Below are positions 35,900 to 45,079 of a DNA stretch of 64,000 bases, piece by piece. The position numbers and the translations under genes are program-made. Every line of letters begins with the position of its first letter. Position 1 is the first letter of the stretch. Source of the DNA: Drouetiella sp036703255 (GTDB lineage: Bacteria > Cyanobacteriota > Cyanobacteriia > Elainellales > Elainellaceae); assembly GCA_036703255.1 (NCBI GenBank), contig DATNPL010000071.1, forward strand, positions 37,182-101,181, given 5' to 3'. The notes below the pieces were generated by a model that saw only the letters and a list, made by a program, of their open reading frames with translations, was not told the DNA's origin and did no database searches.

Positions 35900-36240
35900 C
35901 ACGCAGATCAGGGCAACGTCCTTTTGGGGAAGTTGAACGGGTGTTGTTTCGGACTTACGTGAATTGCCAGATTGCGATCGCCCATCCCCGCGAGTTGTAT
36001 CAGGAACTTAATTTCACCCAGGCGCAGCTAGCCATTATTGCCAGATGTAATTTGTCCACGATGGAGCGCTGGATGAGCCAAGATCATGAACCTCGCATGC
36101 TGAAAGAAGTCTATCTACGTCGCTTAGGGGAATTTCGCTTCCTGCTGCGTCACTACCCACAAATTCCTGTTGAAGCTTGGAACCACCTCTGCCCGATCTC
36201 ACTGCAAGATCGCGCCATTCTCTATCCTGAACAACAATAG
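35896..36240 (+). CDS. Small helix-turn-helix protein
   Basis: The 114-residue basic product contains a helix-turn-helix-like segment at about residues 36-60 (LNFTQAQLAIIARCNLSTMERWM), typical of XRE- or MerR-like DNA-binding helices. The start ATG overlaps the previous stop by four bases. The pair resembles two-gene regulatory or toxin-antitoxin arrangements in size and layout, but no toxin fold is recognised in the partner, so this is only a possibility. Confidence 0.65.
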   Translation: MTRRSGQRPFGEVERVLFRTYVNCQIAIAHPRELYQELNFTQAQLAIIARCNLSTMERWMSQDHEPRMLKEVYLRRLGEFRFLLRHYPQIPVEAWNHLCPISLQDRAILYPEQQ

Positions 36241-36735
36241 CGGTTGTGTGGTTCTTTCCCTCATTTGAGGGGAATCTGTGGAATGGCCTTGTTGAAGTTA
36301 GTACGGTCGATCTATTGTTACAACAACCTTCTTTTCAACTGCCCTACAGGAGCCACCCCGCATGGATGGAATGCTCTCGAACTTTGATATTGGTAAGCCC
36401 GTATAACAAATTGGGGGCGATCGCAGTCCAACAATGTTGAGCGGTTGAACGCATTCCGTATCGCAATCTATTATACCTGTTCTAGTTTCTCTACTGAAAA
36501 GGCGACTGCGATCGCATTGTGAAGGGTGGCGATCGCGCCGCATTTTAATCCCAGAATTTTAGTGAGGACTAAATTTGGCCTATATAACCGATCGGCTATA
36601 TTCTAAAACCCTGATTCCTTCGTTGTGCGCTGAGCGCGCCTTAAACGAGACAATCAGGGTTTGAGGGTTGAGTAGTTGCTTCTTTCAGCAACCACTCTTA
36701 ACTATTCTCTCTAGCTTCATCATTCAGTAATGATT
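36241..36735. other. Intergenic region
   Basis: About 495 bases without a convincing gene. It contains several HIP1 octamers (around 36417, 36511 and 36530) and the hairpin listed at 36606-36662. Confidence 0.5.
36606..36662. terminator. Interrupted hairpin after the HEPN-motif gene
   Basis: AAACCCTGATT and its complement form the outer stem; CGTT/AACG and a TGCGCTGAGCGCG tip lie inside. It is about 75 bases past the stop of the minus-strand gene at 36736 and has the GCGC-NGA-GCGC tip seen in other hairpins of this window. Confidence 0.55.
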
Positions 36736-37635
36736 TCAGGGGGCTTCACTGCTAATGAAGTGAAATGAGTAATGAGTCAAATTCCTATTCTTGCCCTCTA
36801 ACCTTTTACGGCGTGTCACCAAGTCTTCAAATATCCAAAATCCCTCAGTCAACGTTGATTCACTAACTACACCTGCTCTAAGACCAACCTCTTGACCTGT
36901 AGCTTGCTGATACTGATTGATAGAATGCTGAAGTAGTTCGTCGCACCCTGATAAATCAGAGCTTAAAATCTCTCTTGTTTTTAAGTGAATTCTTCCAAAT
37001 GACTCTAAACACTGCCGAATAAAGAAAGTAAGGTTAAATGATTCACCTAAACTTTGAAGCTCAGTTAATACTTCTGACTTAAATCCCCCACTTTCGCTTA
37101 GAGCCTCGACATTAACACTCAACCCAATAGTGTTTTTCACAAACATATTTGAACCATGCTCGATTCTCGACATTGTGGTAGTTAGGGTAAGGCTTGGCAA
37201 GTCGCGGTGTTGAACATAATTGCGCAGTGCTGCCATAACACGATACCCAGGGCGGGTTGAATCATATTCTTGGGACATCTGACTCTTAACAGCTTTCGCC
37301 TGAGCAGAACCAGCTCCATAAATTAAGTGAATGTTATGAATAACTTGGTCTTCATAAAGTCGGCATGTTGTCAGAAGATTTATAACCCTCCGATTGACTG
37401 TATGAATTTGATCAATGCTTAATGACCAATCATCAAATTCAAACACCATATTATGGGCAGCACGATTGAGCACTTCCTGTTCAAATTCAACATAGTTTTC
37501 GAGAAGAAGGTTGAACTTATCCTCAATAGCTAAGGCGTTAAAAAGACAGTTCCTCGCTAGCTTTAGATGCTCAAAATCTTCGCTCGTAATTTCAATGCGA
37601 TAGCCCTTAGCGCCTACTAATGCGTACTGTGTCAA
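36736..37635 (-). CDS. Unknown protein with HEPN-type RNxxxH motif
   Basis: The 299-residue product is not a family I can name. It appears mostly helical. Residues 138-143 read RNYVQH, inside AALRNYVQHRDLP, which fits the R-N-x-x-x-H motif of HEPN ribonucleases (RNA-cleaving domains found in toxins and antiphage proteins). There is no signal peptide or membrane helix. The gene is visibly more AT-rich than its neighbours and contains no HIP1 octamer, unlike most genes around it, which suggests acquisition by transfer. It lies on the same strand 79 bases past the 3' end of tRNA-Phe, a common integration site. The HEPN reading rests on one motif, so it is a hypothesis; existence of the gene is well supported by the long open frame. 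Confidence 0.7.
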   Translation of the reverse strand: MTQYALVGAKGYRIEITSEDFEHLKLARNCLFNALAIEDKFNLLLENYVEFEQEVLNRAAHNMVFEFDDWSLSIDQIHTVNRRVINLLTTCRLYEDQVIHNIHLIYGAGSAQAKAVKSQMSQEYDSTRPGYRVMAALRNYVQHRDLPSLTLTTTMSRIEHGSNMFVKNTIGLSVNVEALSESGGFKSEVLTELQSLGESFNLTFFIRQCLESFGRIHLKTREILSSDLSGCDELLQHSINQYQQATGQEVGLRAGVVSESTLTEGFWIFEDLVTRRKRLEGKNRNLTHYSFHFISSEAP

Positions 37636-37714
37636 ATTGCAAACTCCCTAGTCTCTAGAGTCGTGCTCAGAACTAGTTATCTTTCTCTCCAGCAGACTTG
37701 AAGTCTGAAACGTA

Positions 37715-37787
<73 letters not shown>

Positions 37788-37894
37788 GAGCTTTTTGAGC
37801 GCTTAACCAAGTTAGCAAATTTTGTGAAACCTTGGCAAGCCTTATGAGAGCTATCTGAGATAAAAAATAGCGCTGAAGGATTTTAGACCACTCT

Positions 37895-39043
37895 TTAATT
37901 TATTTTGGCAAGGCTTCTTGGCGCGATCGGCAGAGAAAACTTGAACGTGCTTCCCACCCCGACCTGGCTCTCCACCGCAATCTTACCCCCTTGCAGTTCT
38001 ACTAAGCGACGGCAGATCGCCAAACCAATGCCTGTACCGCCCGAATTGCGATCGCGCGATCGATCGGCTCGCCAGAACCGCTCAAACACATGGGGTAAAT
38101 CTTCAGCAGTAATTCCCTGCCCTGTATCAATCACAGAGATCCAGAGCTTATCGAGATTTGGCTCAACCTGTACCGTAATAGAGCCAGAGCGGGTGTAGCG
38201 GAAGGCATTGCCGATCAGATTCACCAAAATTTGCTCAATACGCTCAGGATCGGCCAAGGCCAGCGGCGTACCGGGAGGGCAACTCAACACAAGCTCAGGG
38301 CTATCTTCGGCTAGCTGATCGGAAAATCGCCGCACGATCGACCCTAGCAAGGGGCAGAGATCAAGAGAGCGCGCATTGATCGGCAGATAGCCCGCCTCCA
38401 TTTTAGAAAGCTCCTGCACGTCATTCACCAGGCGTTGCATACGGGCTGTTTCTCTAGAAAGGCGGTGGTAGACCTCTTCCGAAGGCTCAATCGTACCGTC
38501 TGCCAAGCCTTCTAGATAGCCTTTGAGCACCGTCAGGGGCGTGCGTAACTCATGGGTTAGGTCGCCCACCAGCTCTCGACGGCGCTGTTCTACGCCCTCT
38601 AGGGTAGCAGCCATCCGATTAAAGCTAGAAGCCAGCTGATCAACTTCTGGAATTTCGTGGGCGGGCACCCGCTCTTCTAAATGCCCCGCCGCAAATTTTT
38701 TCGTAATTTCTTCCATTTGAATCAGCGGCTGAACAATGCGCTTTGTGACCAAATAGCTCAGCGCTCCCGCCGTAGAGGCTCCAACTGCGATCGACCAAAA
38801 TGCCCCTTGATTCCAGGCATCCTCAAACGTTCTGACTAATCTGCCCTTGACCTGGCTCACCGTCAAGCTGCCCACCTCAAACTGATCGAGGTAAAGGGCA
38901 AAGAAACGAGGGGATGAGATCTTGCCAATCATAAACAGCGTCATCAGACCCACCACCATGACAATGATGTGGGATAGGAACAGGCGCGATCGCAGTCCCA
39001 TTTTTGTCGTCTCGATCTGCTTCTCTCCAGACCACCTACCCAT
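37895..39043 (-). CDS. HAMP-domain sensor histidine kinase
   Basis: The 382-residue membrane kinase has a first membrane helix at about 25-45, an extracytoplasmic loop of about 35 residues, a second helix at about 80-100, a HAMP domain (KRIVQPLIQMEEITKKFAAG), HisKA with the acceptor in DLTHELRTPL near residue 164, and HATPase_c (NLIGNAFRYTRSG, DTGQGI, GTGIGLAI). It is of the BaeS/PhoR-like class. No response regulator gene is adjacent, so it is an orphan in this window. A start at the internal Met15 is possible. Confidence 0.92.
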   Translation of the reverse strand: MGRWSGEKQIETTKMGLRSRLFLSHIIVMVVGLMTLFMIGKISSPRFFALYLDQFEVGSLTVSQVKGRLVRTFEDAWNQGAFWSIAVGASTAGALSYLVTKRIVQPLIQMEEITKKFAAGHLEERVPAHEIPEVDQLASSFNRMAATLEGVEQRRRELVGDLTHELRTPLTVLKGYLEGLADGTIEPSEEVYHRLSRETARMQRLVNDVQELSKMEAGYLPINARSLDLCPLLGSIVRRFSDQLAEDSPELVLSCPPGTPLALADPERIEQILVNLIGNAFRYTRSGSITVQVEPNLDKLWISVIDTGQGITAEDLPHVFERFWRADRSRDRNSGGTGIGLAICRRLVELQGGKIAVESQVGVGSTFKFSLPIAPRSLAKIN

Positions 39044-39118
39044 AATTCAGCTATACCTTCAGATTAGTTTTATAACTTGAATCCTGCTGGGGATACATCG
39101 CGAGATCCTTATTAGCGC

Positions 39119-39703
39119 TCATGGCCTTGCATAGTTTCCGGTCAGCTTTGCCTCTGCCAAGACATGCCCTTGCATGGCTTTTACCAAGTCGGCTTGGGTG
39201 GTTCCAGGAGGCAAATCCAAAATCTGATCTAACGCGTATAGCTTAAAGAGGTATCGATGGGTGCCACTAGGCGGACAAGGGCCACCATAGCCATACTTGC
39301 CAAAGCTGCTTTTTCCTTGCAGTCCGCCTGTTTGCAGGAAAGGCTGTGGGCTAATTTTTTCAGGCAACTGACGGGTATCGGGCGGCAAATCATACAAGAC
39401 CCAGTGAGTAAAGGTTTGACCGGGTGCATCAGGGTCTTCGACAATCAAGGCCAAGCTTTTTGTCTGGATGGGCGGCTGATCCCATTGCAGCATAGGAGAG
39501 ATATTTTCGCCATCGCAGGTAAACTTGGCAGGAATCAGGCTCTCATCCGCGAAGACGGGGCTAGTCAGCCGGAATTGACTTGAGAGGGGTGGGCTGGCAG
39601 ATTCAGGAGGGCGATCGCCCAAGGCGCAGCCTGTAAGCACCAAAGTACCCAACGTGACCCCTAGCCACACCCTACTGCAAGTTTGCCGCAGCCATCCAGA
39701 CAT
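39119..39703 (-). CDS. YbhB/YbcL-type PEBP lipoprotein
   Basis: The 194-residue product has a lipoprotein signal (lipobox LTGC, Cys26) and a phosphatidylethanolamine-binding/Raf-kinase-inhibitor-like domain: AKFTCDGENISPMLQWDQPP, IVEDPDAPGQTFTHWVLYDLPPD and the PPSGTHRYLFKLYALD segment. Bacterial YbhB-like proteins are of unknown function. It should be anchored in a membrane facing the periplasm. The gene stands alone. Confidence 0.93.
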   Translation of the reverse strand: MSGWLRQTCSRVWLGVTLGTLVLTGCALGDRPPESASPPLSSQFRLTSPVFADESLIPAKFTCDGENISPMLQWDQPPIQTKSLALIVEDPDAPGQTFTHWVLYDLPPDTRQLPEKISPQPFLQTGGLQGKSSFGKYGYGGPCPPSGTHRYLFKLYALDQILDLPPGTTQADLVKAMQGHVLAEAKLTGNYARP

Positions 39704-40488
39704 TTGCTACCCTCTCGCCCATTTCAGAAAGCTCCGCCGAAAAAAATCTGTCTCAACGCTACTGCACATGGATTCTAAGCATCGGTTCTAAAAGATGATT
39801 CCCTGAAGATTACTCAAAAACAGCGAGGATTAGAAACCTTGCTGTTTGTGGCCTGGAGCTGAGAAGGTTCAAAATGTGCCCCTTTCCAAAGAATAAGCGG
39901 AAATAGCCTATATAGCCTTAGAACTTATGTAGCCCCAAAAGCTTAGAAGACGTTTGAAAAGTCCAACTATGGGTAGCGAAACGTTTCAGATCACCCTGAA
40001 TCCCCGCGCTATCGCGCCGCTGCGCTAGAAAAAAGGGGGACTTTGAATTCATTTCCCCCTTTTTAAGGGGGGCAGGGGGGATCAAAAGGTGCCTAAGATC
40101 ACAGCCGACTACTTTTCAAACGTCCTCTTAAACACACTAAAGCTCAGGCGTACAATACTTACATTAAGCTTGCCTGACTTAGATGACACTCTCATGTCAG
40201 CTTCATGACGTTTTTACCTCAGCAGGATGATGAACTTGCGACCTGAGTTTTCCCTCTGCACAAAACCAAGCCCGATCGCAAGCTGCTACCCTCGCGTCCG
40301 CTGCATTCGTAACACAACAAAAACAGCTAGTCTAGGATACTAGAGCCATTGTCTCTCCGCTTGGGCTACCGCTAGTTAAACATCCTGCATTTTGCCCCCA
40401 AATACCCCACTCTCAACGGCTCTAGCAGCCATGCGCCCAATACACCCTAAAGTCAAACTTTGAGTTGGAGTAGCCGCAACAGATAACG
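39704..40488. other. Long intergenic region upstream of pcxA
   Basis: About 785 bases without a gene. It contains the MITE-like element at 39943-40130; inside it an 11-base hairpin (AAAAAGGGGGA, 40030-40040, with its complement at 40054-40064). The remaining part to 40488 would hold the pcxA promoter, which I cannot define. Confidence 0.5.
39943..40130. mobile_element. MITE-like element
   Basis: Terminal inverted repeats of 20 bases with two mismatches: TTAGAAGACGTTTGAAAAGT at 39943-39962 and, in complement, TAAGAGGACGTTTGAAAAGT at 40111-40130. The outermost TTA on both sides could be a 3-base target duplication, leaving 17-base repeats. The 188-base element has no coding capacity and carries an internal G5/C5 hairpin. 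Size and structure fit a miniature inverted-repeat transposable element. Confidence 0.65.
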
Positions 40489-41835
40489 ATGAAAACTTGG
40501 AACTTCCCACGCGTGGATCAGTGGATGAGTCAAGTCTCTCTCCGCAGACTAGAGAATGCTTACACAGCCGCTACAGCCATCAAAGCCATTGAAGATCAGT
40601 ATTTTAATGGCAAGATCATTGGCTTCGATCGCGACAAGGGAAAAATTACCTGTGACTACTTTCAGACTCAGCTCAGCCGAGAGCTTGCCACAGTGCGGAT
40701 CAACCTAGCACAGTTTCGCATCGGCAGCTTTGTCTTTAACCGCCAGCTTACTCAAACTGCTGAGCCAGAAGACAATCCGCTTTCTGAAGCAAAGCGATCG
40801 ATCGCCCAGGAAATTCTAGATAAGCTGAATTTTATTGAGTCAGTGGTTGGGAAATACCGCGATCGGGAAGATGAACTAGATTTTCTCTCGTCTAGCTCAG
40901 ACCCACTTGCTAACGAACCCACGCTACCCGGAGAGCTTGCTGGAACCGAAGCGGGAATGGCAGCAGGTACGGTAGTCGGAACGCCGCCTACATCTAACAA
41001 GGCAAAAGGCAGAACCTCTGCTGAAACCGCAATCAAGCGCTTTCGCAAAGATAAGAATTCCACATCACTTTTTCAAGGTCTATCTCAAATTGGCAAAGAG
41101 CTTAGCCCAGAATTTGAGCAAGAAGTGGTGATGGAGCTGCGAAATCGTCGTAAGCAAAATCGAATTGCCATTCGCTGGTTGGTACTGCTGATTGTGATTC
41201 CTTTGACGGTGCAGTTTCTCACCCGAAATCTCCTGGTTGCGCCTGTGCTAGAGCGCTATGGCGAGCAGCATTATGTTGAGATGGCCTTTAGCCATGCCAC
41301 TAAGGAAGCTTCTCTGCGGGAGTTCGTTGAATTTAAAGAAGGCTTAGAAATCCAGCAGCTCTTGGGGCTACTGCCAAAGCTGAATGAGGAAGAGGTGGCT
41401 AAAAAGTTGAAGGAAGCTGCCCTAGAAGGGGCCAGAGAGGCAATGGATGAGTCGTTAAATGGCTGGAAGAATATCCTATCCGACACAGTTTCTCTGGCGG
41501 TGTTTGCGGTGCTTACCTACTTTGGTCGTAGCCGCATTACCTTGCTGCGGGGGGCAACCAGTCGGGCATTTCTCAACCTCAGCGATCCGACTAAGGTTTT
41601 TCTCTTTATTTTGGTGACGGATATCTTTGTGGGTTTTCACTCAGCAGAGGGGTGGGATGTTATCTTAGCAGGCATTGCAGAGCATTTAGGAGTACCTGAG
41701 AATCAGGCCGCTATTAATTTGTTCATTGCCACCGTTCCGGTTTTTATGGACTCTTGCATTAAGTTCTGGATATTTAACTTTTTGACGCGATACTCGCCCG
41801 CCACCTCGGCCATTTATGAGCGAATGAACACGTAA
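40489..41835 (+). CDS. pcxA: Proton extrusion protein PcxA (CemA family)
   Basis: The 448-residue product matches PcxA/CotA, a plasma-membrane protein needed for light-induced proton release and related to chloroplast CemA (Ycf10). The N-terminal soluble part has the typical ENAYTAATAIKAIEDQYFNGK segment. A membrane helix lies at about 225-245 and three more hydrophobic segments follow in the C-terminal CemA domain (about 330-435), ending IFNFLTRYSPATSAIYERM. GGAGT lies upstream of the ATG, somewhat distant. The gene is followed by two back-to-back hairpins. Confidence 0.9.
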   Translation: MKTWNFPRVDQWMSQVSLRRLENAYTAATAIKAIEDQYFNGKIIGFDRDKGKITCDYFQTQLSRELATVRINLAQFRIGSFVFNRQLTQTAEPEDNPLSEAKRSIAQEILDKLNFIESVVGKYRDREDELDFLSSSSDPLANEPTLPGELAGTEAGMAAGTVVGTPPTSNKAKGRTSAETAIKRFRKDKNSTSLFQGLSQIGKELSPEFEQEVVMELRNRRKQNRIAIRWLVLLIVIPLTVQFLTRNLLVAPVLERYGEQHYVEMAFSHATKEASLREFVEFKEGLEIQQLLGLLPKLNEEEVAKKLKEAALEGAREAMDESLNGWKNILSDTVSLAVFAVLTYFGRSRITLLRGATSRAFLNLSDPTKVFLFILVTDIFVGFHSAEGWDVILAGIAEHLGVPENQAAINLFIATVPVFMDSCIKFWIFNFLTRYSPATSAIYERMNT

Positions 41836-41870
41836 GTCTGTTTTTCAAAAATGTCCCAACATAATCGCAA

Positions 41871-41959
41871 TTTAGAGTTTTGTGGTGCGCAGAGCGCACC
41901 ACAAAACTCTAAAAGCTGGATTTCAAAGGCGCAAAGCGCCTTTGAAATCCAGCTTTTAG
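41871..41959. repeat. Composite hairpin repeat (A unit then B unit)
   Basis: A unit: perfect 20-base arms (TTTAGAGTTTTGTGGTGCGC) around an AGA loop, 41871-41913. B unit: perfect 24-base arms (CTAAAAGCTGGATTTCAAAG then GCGC) around an AAA loop, 41909-41959, sharing five bases with A. It lies between the convergent pcxA and DUF2470 genes and could terminate both. The rest of the gap to 42160 holds nothing recognisable. Confidence 0.85.
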
Positions 41960-42160
41960 AAAAAATAGAAAGGCTTAGCGATCTGCTGAGTCCCGATCGC
42001 CAGAGCTGAGATAGTCAAAAAAATTGGATAGCTCTCAAAAAGCACTGCTTTTTGAAAACCACCCAAGTTGTTAACCGTTGGTTTGTAAATGCGCTTTGAC
42101 GTACTCCGCGCTCAAAAACCTTGCTTTAAACTCTACGCAGAAGACACTACGCAGAAAACA

Positions 42161-42454
42161 CTACACAGATTCAGCCGATTGCTGGCGTGCCTGCTTCACC
42201 ATACCAATCAAAGTTTGGTGCGCGTCTTCCGAATCTGCCAGCTCATGGTCAAAGGCAATTCGGACGGGCAAAGTATTCTGTTCAGTTTGCACTAAAAGAT
42301 CCATGCCTTGAGCATCAATTTTTAGCATCTGAGCCGCAAGCGCTTCGGCTGTGCCACCAAAAACTTTGGCGTAGAGAGCGATCGCCTCGGCATGATCTTC
42401 ATTCATATGCTTACAGATGCGATCGCTTACTTCAGGAGAAAATACGTCAGCCAT
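42161..42454 (-). CDS. DUF2470 domain protein
   Basis: The 97-residue product consists of a single DUF2470 domain (RICKHMNEDHAEAIALYAKVFGG at the start, LPVRIAFDHELADSEDAHQTLIGMVKQARQ at the end). The same domain forms part of HugZ-type haem-degrading and pyridoxamine-oxidase-like proteins, where the His of MNEDH is a likely haem or cofactor contact; standalone function is unknown. The start ATG follows AGGAACCTC-type sequence (GGAACC). Confidence 0.88.
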   Translation of the reverse strand: MADVFSPEVSDRICKHMNEDHAEAIALYAKVFGGTAEALAAQMLKIDAQGMDLLVQTEQNTLPVRIAFDHELADSEDAHQTLIGMVKQARQQSAESV

Positions 42455-42471
42455 GAGAGGTTCCTAAACGT

Positions 42472-42582
42472 TTATGGATTGCCATTGACATAGAACAGCA
42501 CCAGCTTTACCAAACTGGTCGCAATAAAGGCGATCAGCACAAAGCTGATCAAAACATTAATTGCATCCTGTAGTTTTTTCAT
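42472..42582 (-). CDS. Small single-helix membrane protein (36 residues)
   Basis: A 36-codon frame from ATG (42580-42582) to TAA (42472-42474) encodes MKKLQDAINVL followed by one hydrophobic helix (ISFVLIAFIATSLVKLVLFYV) and a short polar tail NGNP. It lies 17 bases upstream of the DUF2470 gene on the same strand, so the two may form an operon. Size and layout fit the low-molecular-weight membrane subunits common in cyanobacterial thylakoid complexes, but it matches none that I know. Confidence 0.55.
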   Translation of the reverse strand: MKKLQDAINVLISFVLIAFIATSLVKLVLFYVNGNP

Positions 42583-42713
42583 CTATTTTTACTGCATCAA
42601 AGCCAAGCTGCGCTGAGCGCATCCTGTCTTAGTGTGACATCTCCATCTCACTTTATCAGGTCACTAGACCTCTTGCAGACGCGGATGAATAGCGTCAAGC
42701 CACCTTGAGCCGC

Positions 42714-44405
42714 CTATTGCTTGAGCCGCCAAAGTCGCCCTGGTCGAGAAACCATCTCAAGCTGCCAACCGCGTTGCGAAACCGCCTGCCTGATAGCGAC
42801 AGAGGGGCGAAAAACCAGCACATGCGCTTCATTGACCAATGGATCTAGATCAGGCGGCTGCTTAACTAAATACAAGCGCACGTTCGGTTGCAGGCGATAG
42901 CTGAGAGAAATTAAATCACCTGTGTTGGTATAGTCATCCCCAATATCACTCAAAACCAGGGTGGATTGGGGTGCAGATGCCGCCAGCCCCGCAGAGTCAG
43001 CAGGCACTTCGGCATTAATCAGCTGCGCCACCTCGGCATTAGAATAGCTAAGGTCTTTGTTCCACCAGGTTTCTGCCATAGCGCTAGTGCCACAAGAAAC
43101 AATGCTGGCAGCGAAGACGATCGCCAATACCCAACGCCAAATTTGCTTGCCGCTCCTTAATCCGATCGCCAGTAAAAACGCCATCGCTAGCTGAATGCCC
43201 GGAAAACTAGAGATGAGGTAGCGACTGACAGCCGATCGCTTGCCGCCCATAATCAAATCAGGCAGCGCCAAGAGCAAGAAAGGCACGAGGATAGACTTCA
43301 GCACAACAACCCAGGTGGTGCGAGGCGTGAAGCGATAAATTGCCACCATAGCCGCCAAAATTAACGCGATAAAAGGCAGCCGCAGTAACAGGGTCAGCGG
43401 ATTATCAAAACCAAAATCAAGATCAAAAAATAGCGAACTAAAGGTCAATGTCCAAAGCTTCAGCAAATAGTCAATGCCGACCTGCGCCCTAGCCCAGTCC
43501 GTTGTCGCCAGCGCCCGACTGGTGTTGGCCTTCAACACGGCAATCCAGGGGGCATACAGCAGCAGTGCTGCCGCATTGGCGATCGCATACTCCAGCAGCC
43601 ACCGCCAGCGAATCGATCGCGGTTTGACCAACCTATCTGGCGAAACCTCCAGTGCAGGTCTTAGCGGTGCTGCTTTTTCACGTTCTGTCACTGGATCTCC
43701 GCAGCCCAAAAGACCAAACAGCAGCACACAGAACCCATGCGTGACCATCGTCAACGCATAAAAGGGATGGGTGTACAGACCGATCGCCACGCTCAAAGCG
43801 TAGAATATCCAGGCAAGGGGCGATCGCAGGCGTAGCGCCCGCAGCAGCAGCCAAGAGCTGCCAATTACCGCAGTTGCCAGCAGGCCATATTGCCGCGCTG
43901 TTTGGGCAAACAGAACATCAAAAGGGGACAGGGCAAGCAGGGCCGTGGCTAGCAGCGCCACCAGTTTTGCAGAAAATAGCTCCATCGCAAACAGATACAT
44001 CAGCGGCAGGCTAAGCAAACTCAGCAGCGCAGGCAGCATGCGAGAAGCCAAGATTGAGCCACCAAACGCCCCCATCCATGCCCGTGCCATGAGGAAATAG
44101 AGGGGCGGATGCTGCGGATCTTCTGTTTCTAGCGATCGCACGGTATCGGCAGAGGTGCTTCTTGGCTTAATCTGCTGAAACTTTTGCAACTCTGAAGCAG
44201 GTATCACCTTGTTTTGAAAAATTTCTTGATCGATTGCGCCGCGCGTGTAGCCCGCTGCCCGCATAGAGGTATAAACCTCGTCATGCCAGTAAACCTTGCG
44301 ATCGAGATTGATCAGGCGAAAACAAACCCCCAGGGCAATTGCCAGAATCAGCACCCAGTTCAACACGTTAGGGTAAGAGTAGCGGTTAGTCTTCATGACC
44401 CTCAT
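42714..44405 (-). CDS. GT39-type (ArnT/PMT-like) membrane glycosyltransferase
   Basis: The 563-residue product has about ten membrane helices and a first extracytoplasmic loop with the Asp-Glu pair (VYWHDEVYTSMRAAG) typical of GT-C fold, family 39-like transferases that use polyprenyl-phosphate sugars. The HPPLYFLMARAW segment is a second family hallmark. The soluble C-terminal domain is short. Acceptor and donor are unknown. An alternative ATG lies three codons downstream. Three 17-base tandem repeats lie just upstream. Confidence 0.85.
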   Translation of the reverse strand: MRVMKTNRYSYPNVLNWVLILAIALGVCFRLINLDRKVYWHDEVYTSMRAAGYTRGAIDQEIFQNKVIPASELQKFQQIKPRSTSADTVRSLETEDPQHPPLYFLMARAWMGAFGGSILASRMLPALLSLLSLPLMYLFAMELFSAKLVALLATALLALSPFDVLFAQTARQYGLLATAVIGSSWLLLRALRLRSPLAWIFYALSVAIGLYTHPFYALTMVTHGFCVLLFGLLGCGDPVTEREKAAPLRPALEVSPDRLVKPRSIRWRWLLEYAIANAAALLLYAPWIAVLKANTSRALATTDWARAQVGIDYLLKLWTLTFSSLFFDLDFGFDNPLTLLLRLPFIALILAAMVAIYRFTPRTTWVVVLKSILVPFLLLALPDLIMGGKRSAVSRYLISSFPGIQLAMAFLLAIGLRSGKQIWRWVLAIVFAASIVSCGTSAMAETWWNKDLSYSNAEVAQLINAEVPADSAGLAASAPQSTLVLSDIGDDYTNTGDLISLSYRLQPNVRLYLVKQPPDLDPLVNEAHVLVFRPSVAIRQAVSQRGWQLEMVSRPGRLWRLKQ

Positions 44406-44422
44406 GCCATTGGGTAAACATT

Positions 44423-44473
44423 ATTTGGGAAACATCCATATTTGGGAACACCCACTTTTGAGAACATCCACAC
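44423..44473. repeat. Three imperfect 17-base tandem repeats
   Basis: ATTTGGGAAACATCCAT, ATTTGGGAACACCCACT and TTTGAGAACATCCACAC follow each other without gap, about 20 bases upstream of the glycosyltransferase start. Spacing near 1.6 helical turns and position suggest a possible regulator-binding array (inference). The rest of the gap to 44710 has no visible feature. Confidence 0.6.
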
Positions 44474-44710
44474 GGATAGACGATCGCATCGTCAAATTAA
44501 GCCATGCTCTAAACCCGAACAATTGCCAGTAGATGTGAACCCTAACCTCAGAGCTGTGTAGAGTCTTCTATAGTAAATCGCCTAGAGTGAAAGAGAAAAC
44601 GGTATCACATCAACACAGAAGATTGAGCTACGCCTGAAAATATCACCTTGTGCCGTGCCATGTCACCTCATTCCACCCAAAAGTCAACGCAGGAAATCTA
44701 GAAGCAAGCC

Positions 44711-45037
44711 ATGAGAGCCAGAATTGAGAATCAGGTGCTGTTCTTGCACAAAGACGATGTGCCGGAATACAAGAAGAAAGGATCGGTGGTGCGGAATACT
44801 TACTTTTGGACAATGCGATCGATCGCCGATCGGGCAGGGTTTAACCAAGAGTGGGAATATGCCTCAGAAGTGTGGCTAGCGCTCAAGCGCGTCCTGATTT
44901 CCTATGCGGAATCAGGCTACCTCTACACTTCAGAAATCATCTTGGAGTTCCCTTCTAGCCAAGGAGCGATCCCCGATGTGTTTCGCGATGTGGCGACCTG
45001 GGCGCGTGAAGAAGAACCGGAAGATGAGGAAGGTTAG
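44711..45037 (+). CDS. Hypothetical protein with acidic tail
   Basis: The 108-residue product is not recognised. It appears globular and helical (ADRAGFNQEWEYASEVWLALKRVLISYAES) with a strongly acidic C-terminus (REEEPEDEEG). No signal or membrane segment. It stands alone between a divergent glycosyltransferase and a convergent MFS gene; the compact, biased composition suggests a real conserved gene. Confidence 0.65.
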   Translation: MRARIENQVLFLHKDDVPEYKKKGSVVRNTYFWTMRSIADRAGFNQEWEYASEVWLALKRVLISYAESGYLYTSEIILEFPSSQGAIPDVFRDVATWAREEEPEDEEG

Positions 45038-45079
45038 GATCTGACAAAGTGAGGCTTTAAGCGCAAAGGCTATGGAGCG

